Part shown: positions 37,428-45,867 of the stretch, in pieces
How positions within the stretch are numbered: the first letter of the stretch is position 1
Layout of the letters: each line of letters starts with the position of its first letter
Translations under genes and position numbers: made by a program
NCBI GenBank assembly: GCA_947172355.1
Contig: CAMWBA010000002.1
Coordinates: 1 to 64,000, forward strand
DNA from: an uncultured Bacillota bacterium
GTDB lineage: Bacteria > Bacillota > Clostridia > Oscillospirales > Oscillospiraceae
DNA length: 64,000 bases
Direction of reading: 5' to 3'
Notes under the pieces: generated by a model
The model's input: the letters and a program-made list of their open reading frames with translations, nothing else
What the model was told of the DNA's origin: nothing
The model's database searches: none

Positions 37428-38707
37428 GTTTTTTCCTCCTTGCGCAGACGAGACAGGGCGCTGCGGGCATGGCCCTCCAGGCCCTCCTCCCGGGCAAACC
37501 GGGCGATCTTTTCCGCCGATTTTTGTAAGGCGGCGGAAGTGTAGTAGGTAAACTGAGATTTTTTCACAAAGTCGTCCACCGATAGGGGACTGGAAAACCG
37601 GGCTGACCCTCCGGTGGGCAGGGTGTGGTTTGGTCCGGCGAAGTAGTCCCCCAGGGCCTCCGGACAGTTCCGGCCCAGGAAAATGGAGCCGGCATGGCGG
37701 ATGTTGTCCAGATAGTCAAAAGGATGATCCACGCACAGTTCCAAATGTTCCGGGGCCAGCTGGTTGGCCAGTTCGATGCCTTGCGGAATATTTTCTGTGA
37801 GGATAATCTTGCCGTTGCTGTCTAAGCTGGCCCGTGCAATGTCCTGGCGGGGCAGGGCATCCAGCTGCCGCTCTAGTTCCAGACGAACGGTTTGGGCCAG
37901 TGCCGCACTGTCTGTGATGAGGACCGCGCTGGCGTTTTTATCGTGCTCCGCCTGACTGAGCAGGTCGGCAGCAACCTGGCAGGGGTCGCTGTTCCCATCA
38001 GCAATGACCAAAATTTCGCTGGGGCCGGCAATCATGTCGATGGCCACTTGGCCAAAGACCTGCCGCTTGGCCTCTGCCACATAGGCATTGCCTGGCCCCA
38101 CAATTTTGTCCACCCTGGGAATGCCTCCCACGCCGTAGGCTAGGGCCGCCACCGCTTGGGCGCCGCCCACCCGGAACACCCGGTCAACCCCGGCAATCTT
38201 GGCGGCAGCCAGAATCACCGGAGCGATGTCGCCGCCCTTGGAGGGGGGCGAGACCATAACCACCTCGGAACATCCGGCCAGTTTGGCGGGAATGGCGTTC
38301 ATTAGCACCGTGGAGGGATAGGCGGCGGTGCCGCCGGGAATATACAGGCCCACCCGGTCCAAGGGTGTTACCTTCTGACCCAGGATAATTCCATCCTGCT
38401 CGCTGATGACAAAGCTGTTTCGTACCTGGCGGCTGTGAAACGCCCGGATATTCCCGGCGGCCTCCTCTAAAATAGCCCGCAGTTCCGGGTCCAGAGATGC
38501 CGCCGCCCGGTCCAGCTCTGCAGAACCGACCTCCAATTGCGCTGGAGCCGCACCGTCAAATGTCTGGGCGTAGCGTCGCAGCGCTTCGCTCCCCTCCCGG
38601 CGCACAGCGGCAATGATGTCCGCCACCGCCGCAGACAGGGCAGCTTTTTCCTCCTGACGGGCCAGAATATCTTCCAATGGGACTTCCCCATAGTTGTATT
38701 GCTTCAT
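37424..38707 (-). CDS. hisD: histidinol dehydrogenase
   Basis: GLYIPGGTAAYPSTVLMNAIPAKLAG, KIVGPGNAYVAEAKRQVFGQVAIDMIAGPSEILVIAD. Confidence 0.97.
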   Translation of the reverse strand: MKQYNYGEVPLEDILARQEEKAALSAAVADIIAAVRREGSEALRRYAQTFDGAAPAQLEVGSAELDRAAASLDPELRAILEEAAGNIRAFHSRQVRNSFVISEQDGIILGQKVTPLDRVGLYIPGGTAAYPSTVLMNAIPAKLAGCSEVVMVSPPSKGGDIAPVILAAAKIAGVDRVFRVGGAQAVAALAYGVGGIPRVDKIVGPGNAYVAEAKRQVFGQVAIDMIAGPSEILVIADGNSDPCQVAADLLSQAEHDKNASAVLITDSAALAQTVRLELERQLDALPRQDIARASLDSNGKIILTENIPQGIELANQLAPEHLELCVDHPFDYLDNIRHAGSIFLGRNCPEALGDYFAGPNHTLPTGGSARFSSPLSVDDFVKKSQFTYYTSAALQKSAEKIARFAREEGLEGHARSALSRLRKEEKT

Positions 38708-38731
38708 CCTTGTTCTCCCTCTCTTATGGTG

Positions 38732-39358
38732 TCAGGTCTGCCGGCAGTATTCATCCACCTGGCGGCAAAGCTGGGTAATTTCCGGGTGCTTGAACTTATA
38801 GCTCACTCGATTGGCAATCAGCCGGGCGCTGATGGGAACGATGGTCTCCTTGACCTCTAAATCGTTTTCCAGAAGGGTTTTCCCTGTCTCCACAATATCT
38901 ACAATGACATCGCTCAATCCCAACAAAGGCGCCAGCTCGATGGAACCGTGGAGCTTGATAATGTCAATATCCCGGCTCTGGGCACTGTAATAACTCTTGG
39001 CAATCTTGGGGAACTTGGTGGCCACCCGAAGGGTCTGGTCCCGCCTGTCCCGCACTCCCTTCTTTCCGGCCACACACATCCGGCATGTTCCCACCCCAAG
39101 ATCAGCCAGCTCATAGACCTCGGGCTGGTACTCCAGCAGGATATCCTTTCCCGCAATGCCGATGTCGGCGGCGGCCCGCTCCACATAGATGGCCACATCA
39201 CTAGGTTTGACCCAGAAGTAGCGCACACCGGCGGCTGGGTTTTCAAAGACCAGCTTTCGGTTTTCCTCCCGGATCGCGGGGCAGGGGTAGCCGGCCTGTT
39301 CCAGAATCTGATACACTTTTTCCCCCAGCCGCCCTTTGGGCAGAGCAATGTTGATCAC
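38732..39358 (-). CDS. hisG: ATP phosphoribosyltransferase, short form (HisG-S)
   Basis: INIALPKGRLGEKVYQILEQAG, VATKFPKIAKSYYSAQSRDIDIIKLHGSIELAPLLGLSDVIVDIVETGKTL. Confidence 0.96.
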   Translation of the reverse strand: MINIALPKGRLGEKVYQILEQAGYPCPAIREENRKLVFENPAAGVRYFWVKPSDVAIYVERAAADIGIAGKDILLEYQPEVYELADLGVGTCRMCVAGKKGVRDRRDQTLRVATKFPKIAKSYYSAQSRDIDIIKLHGSIELAPLLGLSDVIVDIVETGKTLLENDLEVKETIVPISARLIANRVSYKFKHPEITQLCRQVDEYCRQT

Positions 39359-39364
39359 AGCCGG

Positions 39365-40429
39365 TCACCCCACCTTTCTCACCATCCGGAAGGAAAGTCC
39401 CTCCGGACGATGGCGTTCGACCCGGACGCTCTGGCCGGCACGGCGGCAGTTTTCCGCTTCCCGAAGGACAGCGGGGGCGGGGGTCTTGTCGTCGTACAGC
39501 AGCAATATGTCGGCATCGTAGCCTGCCTGGGTTCCCTCCAGGCGCTCCAGCAGATTCAGATAGACAGCAAAGCCAATGGCCCCATCCCCCCGGCCCATCT
39601 GCCGCAGCAGGTTGTCATACCGTCCGCCGGACAGCACACCGCTGGGCAGACCGGGCAGATAGCCCCGAAAGATAATTCCGCTGTAATAATCCATATCGTT
39701 GACAATGGAGAAGTCCAAACGTAGACGGCCCTCCGGAATCAGGGCGCACACCGCCTTTAGTTCGGTTAGTGCTTCGGCCATCCGTTCGTCCCGGACCATC
39801 TCATCCAGAAGGGGCAGCAGCTCCACCGGCGGACCATAGAGGGCGGTGAGCTGGCACAAGTCCTCCGATGCCTCCGGGTCCAGTCCCAGCTCCCGGCACA
39901 ATCCTCCCAAGGCGGAGACATTTTTCGCTCCCATCAGCTTCAGCAGCTGACCCCGACAGCTTTCCTCCACACCGGCGCTGTCCAGCAGTCCGGCGGCAAA
40001 GCCCAAGTGGCTCACGTCCAAAAGATAGTCTGACGAAATCCGTTCCAAACTTTTTGCAGCCAGTAGCAGTACCTCCCCTGTGGCGACCAGATCAATGTCC
40101 CCGACGCACTCCAGCCCCGTCTGCATAATCTCCCGAAAGCCCTTGGTCATATGAGAGGTGCGGTAGACATTTTCGCTGTAATACACCTTTTGCAGCCCCT
40201 GTCCCTCTTTGGCGTTTTTGACAATGGAGAGGGTCACATCCGGCTTGAGGGCCATTAGCCGTCCGTCTGCGTCGGTAAAGGTGAGGATATCCTCACTAAC
40301 CAGAAAACTTTTGTTGCGGACATAGAGGTCATAGGGCTCAAATTTGCTCATTTTGTACTGGATATATCCATATTGGCGGTACAGTTTTCTCAGCTCCTGG
40401 ACCACCTGTTCACTGTGTAGCTGTCTCAT
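39365..40429 (-). CDS. hisZ: ATP phosphoribosyltransferase regulatory subunit
   Basis: HisRS-like catalytic fold next to short HisG; DFSIVNDMDYYSGIIFRGYLPGLPSGVLSGGRYDNLL. Confidence 0.93.
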   Translation of the reverse strand: MRQLHSEQVVQELRKLYRQYGYIQYKMSKFEPYDLYVRNKSFLVSEDILTFTDADGRLMALKPDVTLSIVKNAKEGQGLQKVYYSENVYRTSHMTKGFREIMQTGLECVGDIDLVATGEVLLLAAKSLERISSDYLLDVSHLGFAAGLLDSAGVEESCRGQLLKLMGAKNVSALGGLCRELGLDPEASEDLCQLTALYGPPVELLPLLDEMVRDERMAEALTELKAVCALIPEGRLRLDFSIVNDMDYYSGIIFRGYLPGLPSGVLSGGRYDNLLRQMGRGDGAIGFAVYLNLLERLEGTQAGYDADILLLYDDKTPAPAVLREAENCRRAGQSVRVERHRPEGLSFRMVRKVG

Positions 40430-40500
40430 ACGGGTTCCTCCTGCTGCGCTGGAAGCAGTATGGCTGGCGGTTCCAGCGGGTTGTTTTATAACGCTTTATC

Positions 40501-40529
40501 ATAGTAGTGCAATAGTTTGCAAAAGTCAA
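40501..40529 (-). promoter_or_regulatory. his operon promoter
   Basis: minus strand TTGACT-N17-TACTAT, about 70 nt upstream of hisZ. Confidence 0.65.
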
Positions 40530-40722
40530 CCGCAAATTTATACAAAGATATGGCATGGTTACAGGGAAAACGCTGTGCGTTATACGGATAGTACGCCGGC
40601 GGTGTCCGGGCAGGCGGTGTGGTCCGGTTGCAAAACAATATGACTTGCGAAAGGGCGGTAGCCGTGGTATGATAGAAAAACAGGAAATATTCCCCCCTGA
40701 CCGCGGGAGAAAAGAGGATATT

Positions 40723-42393
40723 ATGAACAGTCAGACCACCAACCGCCGGGCCATCAAGGTCATCGGCCACCGCAATCCAGACACAGACTCCATCTGTTCC
40801 GCCATCGCCTACAGCCGGCTGAAAAATATTTTGGACCCGGAGCACCCCTGTAAGCCCTGCCGGGCAGGGCTGCTCAACCGGGAGACCGAATTTGTGCTGG
40901 ACTATTTCAACGTTCCGCTTCCACAGTTGTATACCGACGTCAGTCCCCACATCCGAGATGTGGACATCCGTCCGGCGGAGGGGGTGGATGGAGAGACCAG
41001 CCTGCGCCGGGCCTGGATGACCATGCGGGACCAGGAACTGGACACCTTGTGTATTGTGGACCAGGAGAAAAATTTACAAGGGGTCATCACCGTAAAAGAT
41101 GTAGCTACCGCCAATATGGACGGCCTGGATCCCCACGCCCTGGAAATTGCTAAAACCAGCTACCAGAATATCCTGGACATTCTGGACGGCACAGTTCTGG
41201 TGGGGGATGTGACGGGCAAGACGGTGGAAGGGCGCATTGTCATCGGCTCCGGCAGCGCCGAGCAGATTGAAAAGTCCATCTCGCCCGGGGATATTGTGGT
41301 GGTGAGTAACCGGGCGGAGAGTCTGCTGGCCGCGCTGGAGATGGATGCCGGCTGTATTATCGTGTGCGCCAGCAGCAAGGTATCCCGCACCATGCAGATG
41401 CTGGCAGAGGAGAAGGGCTGTATTCTGATCAGCACCGAACTGAGCACCTATGTATCCGGACAGGTGCTCAGTCAGGCGGCCCCCATCCGCCAGTACATGA
41501 CCCAAGGCAAACTGCTCACCTTTACCCTTCATACCCCGGTAGAAGAAGCCACCCGGGTGATGGCTACGGTGCGCTTCCGCTACTTCCCGGTGTTGGATGA
41601 CGACGGCAAGTACATCGGAGTTGTCTCCCGCCGGAATATGATGAATCTCCATAAAAAGCAGCTGATTCTGGTGGACCACAACGAGAAAAGTCAGGCGGCG
41701 GAAGGCATTGACCACGCAGAAGTGCTAGAGATTATCGACCACCACCGCATCGGCACCCTGGAGACGGAGGGCCCGGTGTATTTCCGCAATGTTCCGGTGG
41801 GCTGTACCTGCACCATCGTCTATCAAATGTATCTAGAGAACGGGGTGGAGATCGACGCCACTACCGCCGGACTGCTGCTTTCCGCCATCCTGTCTGACAC
41901 CTTGATGTTCCGCAGTCCCACCTGCACGCCGACCGATGAGCGTGCAGCTCGGGAACTGGCCAGGCTGGCCGGGGTGGACCTGGAGGAATATGCTGACAAC
42001 ATGTTTTCCCATGGCGGGGATGTATCCGGCAAGACAGCGGCGGAGGTGTTTAACGGGGACTACAAGATTTTTACCAGCGGAGATGTCCGTTTTGGTGTGG
42101 GGCAGGGCAGCTATATGACGGAGAAAAACCGAAAGGCTGCCCAGGCGCTGGTGGGCCCCTACCTGCCCGAAGCCCTGGCCAAACAGAGGCTGGACTATAT
42201 CTTTTATATGTTTACCGATGTGCGCAATTCCAATACCGAGCTGCTGATGGTGGGACCCGGTGCAGACGAGTTGGTGAAGAAGGCGTTCGGCGCGAGCGTG
42301 GAGCAGGGGATGGCCTTTTTGCCCGGTGTGGTCAGCCGAAAAAAGCAGATGATCCCTGCCCTCATTAACACCATTAAACAGGACCAGGAATAA
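40723..42393 (+). CDS. manganese-dependent (family II) inorganic pyrophosphatase with inserted CBS/DRTGG regulatory region
   Basis: KVIGHRNPDTDSICSAIAYSRL, EIIDHHRIGTLE (DHH), CBS-like segments around residues 90-130 and 290-330; ATG 40723 after AAAGAGGA. Confidence 0.92.
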   Translation: MNSQTTNRRAIKVIGHRNPDTDSICSAIAYSRLKNILDPEHPCKPCRAGLLNRETEFVLDYFNVPLPQLYTDVSPHIRDVDIRPAEGVDGETSLRRAWMTMRDQELDTLCIVDQEKNLQGVITVKDVATANMDGLDPHALEIAKTSYQNILDILDGTVLVGDVTGKTVEGRIVIGSGSAEQIEKSISPGDIVVVSNRAESLLAALEMDAGCIIVCASSKVSRTMQMLAEEKGCILISTELSTYVSGQVLSQAAPIRQYMTQGKLLTFTLHTPVEEATRVMATVRFRYFPVLDDDGKYIGVVSRRNMMNLHKKQLILVDHNEKSQAAEGIDHAEVLEIIDHHRIGTLETEGPVYFRNVPVGCTCTIVYQMYLENGVEIDATTAGLLLSAILSDTLMFRSPTCTPTDERAARELARLAGVDLEEYADNMFSHGGDVSGKTAAEVFNGDYKIFTSGDVRFGVGQGSYMTEKNRKAAQALVGPYLPEALAKQRLDYIFYMFTDVRNSNTELLMVGPGADELVKKAFGASVEQGMAFLPGVVSRKKQMIPALINTIKQDQE

Positions 42394-42461
42394 GCAGTTC
42401 TCGTCGGAGATAAAAGAGAACGCGGACATCCTGCCGGATACCCGCGTTCAGAAGGGAGTAC

Positions 42462-42875
42462 TTGCCCATAAACAAACCGTTGCTGGAAAGCTGTGTAGAT
42501 TCTTATGTCTCCGCCATGGCTGCCGCCTTGGAGACCGCCATTCAGCTAGGATGCCGGACCATTCTTACCTCCGGCCAGGCACAGAGTGCTCCGGCAGGCC
42601 GGGAGGTACTGCGGGAGGTAACCTTTCAAGCGGCAGGTCGGATTGACATTATGGAGGGAGCGGGAGTGACCCAAGAGAATATCCGGATGCTGCATGAGTA
42701 TACCGGTATTACCAGCTTTCACACCTCTGGACGGAGAAAAACGGTGGACAGCGGAATGCGTTACCGAAAGGATACCGTTTCGATGGGGCTGCCCAGGTTG
42801 TCGGAGTATGAGCTCTGGCAGGCCAACGAAGAGAAGATTCGGGCCTGTGCTCAAATTGTCCACAGGCTGCAATAG
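42462..42875 (+). CDS. internally truncated CutC-family protein (N-terminal strand joined to C-terminal half)
   Basis: KPLLESCVDSYVSAMAAA (CutC N-terminus-like) directly followed by LETAIQLGCRTILTSGQAQSA...GRIDIMEGAGVTQENIRML...FHTSGRRKTVDSGMRYRKDTVSMG (CutC C-terminal half); TTG start after AAGGGAG. Confidence 0.75.
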   Translation: MPINKPLLESCVDSYVSAMAAALETAIQLGCRTILTSGQAQSAPAGREVLREVTFQAAGRIDIMEGAGVTQENIRMLHEYTGITSFHTSGRRKTVDSGMRYRKDTVSMGLPRLSEYELWQANEEKIRACAQIVHRLQ

Positions 42876-42886
42876 CGAAAGACAGA

Positions 42887-42915
42887 ACCGGAGACGGCAA
42901 AAAGCGGTCTCCGGT
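42887..42915 (+). terminator. terminator-like hairpin after mini-CutC
   Basis: ACCGGAGAC...GTCTCCGGT arms, no strong T-tract. Confidence 0.5.
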
Positions 42916-42937
42916 CCTGCTTAAAAGACGGATGCGG

Positions 42938-43984
42938 TTAGGTCAGCTTGGGTCCTATGCCTGGAATGTGGAAGATCAGCCAGGCGAAGGGGAGGGAGAG
43001 CAGGAAAAATACCAGTGCAAAGAGCGGGACGGACAGGGGCGGAATAAAGGAGAGGGGAGACAGCCCAAAATGCTGAAAAAGTATCACCCATAGCTGGTGA
43101 ATCCAATAAATGCCAATCGCATAGGAGCCCAAATCAGAGACGGTCCTGCGGCGGGCACGCTCTTCGCTCACCCCCAGCACATAGCGAAACAGAGTGCAAA
43201 AGGCGGCAGCGGTGAGCAGCACATTTGGCGCGGTGTATTGCCGCAGGAGAGCAGGGCTGAAGGGGCTGACGGTTGGCGTCATGGTGGTCAATGCCAAACT
43301 CAGCAGGCCCAGAAGATACAAAATATATTCTGCAAAACGGCTGATGGTATAGTGCCGCAGATACCACCCTCCAACATAGCACCCGGCCCAACCCATAACC
43401 AAATGGACTTGCAGCCGTTCCAGCTGGAGGGCAACGGTCTGGAAGGAAGGGGAGAGGGCCAGCAGAGGCAGAAGCGAGGCAAACAGGAAGCACAGAAGCA
43501 AAAAATATCGGATCTCTCCTTGGCTGGCAGAGGAGATAAACCGGTGGAATACCGGGTGTACCAAGTAAAGTCCGATCAAAGGGTAAAGCACCCAAAGATG
43601 GAAGTGGGTGTTTCCATGGACCGCTGATAATAGAGCGGACCAGACAGCACTCCAGGATGGTGTACCGCCACCCAATATATGGGCAGAAACTGCGTATACC
43701 GCCCCCCAGAATACCAGAAGGCAGAAAGCAGGCAGAACCAGCCCCAGCAGACTGGCCGTCAGCTGGGGCCCTTCTTCCTCCAGGGCATACATCCCCCACA
43801 ACATAAACAGAGCAGGAACAGCCCAACAGGTCAACCCCTCATAGACATGCAGCGCCTGCCGCGCCCCGGAGCCGGGGACTGTCAGGTCCAGATACCGCTG
43901 GGCCAGCAGGAGCATGATGGCGCACAGTACGGTAAATACCCGGAAAAAGCCGGGCCAGCCGGAATTTTGAGTCCCTTTGGCCAT
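42938..43984 (-). CDS. acyltransferase 3 family-like membrane protein
   Basis: about ten hydrophobic segments, FFRVFTVLCAIMLLLAQRYL..., VHGNTHFHLWVLYPLIGLYLVHPVFHRFI. Confidence 0.8.
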   Translation of the reverse strand: MAKGTQNSGWPGFFRVFTVLCAIMLLLAQRYLDLTVPGSGARQALHVYEGLTCWAVPALFMLWGMYALEEEGPQLTASLLGLVLPAFCLLVFWGAVYAVSAHILGGGTPSWSAVWSALLSAVHGNTHFHLWVLYPLIGLYLVHPVFHRFISSASQGEIRYFLLLCFLFASLLPLLALSPSFQTVALQLERLQVHLVMGWAGCYVGGWYLRHYTISRFAEYILYLLGLLSLALTTMTPTVSPFSPALLRQYTAPNVLLTAAAFCTLFRYVLGVSEERARRRTVSDLGSYAIGIYWIHQLWVILFQHFGLSPLSFIPPLSVPLFALVFFLLSLPFAWLIFHIPGIGPKLT

Positions 43985-44355
43985 TACGTCTTCTCCGGAA
44001 CAATCTCAATCCAGTATCCGTCCGGGTCGGCGATGAAATAGATGCCCATGGCCGGGTTTTCAAAGCAGACACAGCCCATAGCCTTGTGCTTTTGATACAA
44101 GGCATCATATTCGGTGGTATGGAAGGCCAGGTGGAACTCACACTCCCCCAGGTTATAGGGTTCGGTGCGGTCACGGAGCCAGGTCAGTTCCAGCTGAAAA
44201 GAGGAGCCGGCCTCGTCCCCCAAAAAGACCAGTTTGAATGAACCATCCCCAGCCTCGGTCTCCCGTATTGGGGTCAGGTTGAGGGCTTCATGATAAAAGG
44301 TCAAGCTGCGCTCCAGGTCCAGAACGTTGAAATTGAAGTGGTAGAAAGTTGTCAT
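43984..44355 (-). CDS. VOC family protein (glyoxalase I-like)
   Basis: YHFNFNVLDLERSLTFYHEALNLTPIRE, HLAFHTTEYDALYQKHKAMGCVCFENPAMGIYFIADPDGYWIEIV. Confidence 0.9.
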   Translation of the reverse strand: MTTFYHFNFNVLDLERSLTFYHEALNLTPIRETEAGDGSFKLVFLGDEAGSSFQLELTWLRDRTEPYNLGECEFHLAFHTTEYDALYQKHKAMGCVCFENPAMGIYFIADPDGYWIEIVPEKT

Positions 44356-44366
44356 GTTGTTCTCCT

Positions 44367-45626
44367 TTACTCCGCTTTTTTGTCCACCCACTCAGGGCGG
44401 AATTTGGAATAGATGATTTTTTGTTCGCTGTATAGTCCGTGGTAGCCGGACAGCATATAGGATACTCCACAGCATAGGGCATACAGCGGCAGTCCTACCC
44501 AGCCAAACAGCTCAAAGGCCAGAAAGATAGACGTCATGGGGCAGTTAGTTGTGCCGCAGAAGGTGGCGGCCATTCCCAGCGCCCCAGCGAAGCCGTGAGG
44601 CAATCCGAGGATCGGTCCGGCCCAGGTACCGAAAGCACAACCGGTGAACAGTACAGGAACAATCTCGCCGCCCCGGAATCCGGCCCCCAGAGTGAGTGCG
44701 GTGAACAGTATCTTCAGCAAAAATGCCTCTGGGATAGTATCTCCAGCCAGCATCCGGCGAATGATGGAGTCCCCCGCGCCGCTGTAGGTCTGGCTTCCCA
44801 CCAAAAGGGTGAGCCCCAATACCAGTCCGCCGCCCACAAATCCCCGGATCAGGGGATTTGGAAAATATGCTGCATAGAGCTTTGGAGCAACATGCATGGC
44901 TTTGCAGAACAGGATGGACAGCACAGCGCACAGCAGTCCCAAAGCAGCCGTCTGAAAGATGGTGGGCAGGTCCAGCCCGATCGCATCGGACACCAGGTAG
45001 CCGTCCTGCATGTGGAGGCCAAAGTGTTGGGCTGTCAGTACCGCGGTAAAGGAGGAAACCAGACAGGGCACCATAGCGGCATAATACATCCGGCCCACCG
45101 TAACCACTTCCATAGCAAAGACGGCAGCGGTAAGAGGAGTTCCGAACAGGGCGGAGAAAGCGGCAGCCATACCGCACATTACGACAATACGTTCGTCCAA
45201 TTCATCTAAGCGTAATTTCCGGCCTATGTAAGCGGACAGAGAGGCGCCCAATTGAAGGGCAGCCCCTTCGCGGCCGGCGGAACCTCCTACCAAATGGGTG
45301 AGGATGGTGGACAAAAAGATGAGGGGAGCGGTGCGCAGATTGAGCCGCTCCGCATCCCGCACGGCGACCAATACTAGGTTGGTGCCTCGGTCTTTTTCCA
45401 TGCCGCACACCCGATACAGCATTACGATGGCCACGCCCCCCAGAGGCAGAAGGAAGATAATCCAGGGGTGTTCTCCGCGGGTCAGAGCGGCCCAGTGGAT
45501 TCCCTTGTGAAAAGCTACCGCCACCAGCCCCACGATTAGACCAATAACGCAGGAATACAGCATCCACTTTACAAAAACTGCAAGCTCTTTGAGGTGGTCC
45601 CGCATCTGGCTGGACAGCTGAGACAT
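44367..45626 (-). CDS. ClC-family ion channel/antiporter (variant filter motif)
   Basis: GGSAGREGAALQLGASLSAYIGRKL, GMAAAFSALFGTPLTAAVFAMEV, GAGFRGGEIVPVLFTGCAFG; start proposed at ATG 45626. Confidence 0.9.
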   Translation of the reverse strand: MSQLSSQMRDHLKELAVFVKWMLYSCVIGLIVGLVAVAFHKGIHWAALTRGEHPWIIFLLPLGGVAIVMLYRVCGMEKDRGTNLVLVAVRDAERLNLRTAPLIFLSTILTHLVGGSAGREGAALQLGASLSAYIGRKLRLDELDERIVVMCGMAAAFSALFGTPLTAAVFAMEVVTVGRMYYAAMVPCLVSSFTAVLTAQHFGLHMQDGYLVSDAIGLDLPTIFQTAALGLLCAVLSILFCKAMHVAPKLYAAYFPNPLIRGFVGGGLVLGLTLLVGSQTYSGAGDSIIRRMLAGDTIPEAFLLKILFTALTLGAGFRGGEIVPVLFTGCAFGTWAGPILGLPHGFAGALGMAATFCGTTNCPMTSIFLAFELFGWVGLPLYALCCGVSYMLSGYHGLYSEQKIIYSKFRPEWVDKKAE

Positions 45627-45813
45627 ACCTATGCCTCCTCTCCAAGTCGTCCGGCAGGTATTGCCAGCAGAATAGAGTATATCACATTCAAGCAGAATTT
45701 GCACCCCAAATTTCCATTTATTTTCCTGCGGAAAAAACTTTTTCCCGATCTCCAGATTTTTTCATATGGCGCTTCCATGGCCTTGAAACACGGATATTTG
45801 CATCTCGTAAGAC

Positions 45814-45842
45814 TTTACCTTTGCGATAAACTATGATATGAT
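45814..45842 (+). promoter_or_regulatory. promoter of rlmD-like gene
   Basis: TTTACC-N17-TATGAT. Confidence 0.5.
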
Positions 45843-45867
45843 TGTCAATAAATAGGGGGTGTATCCC

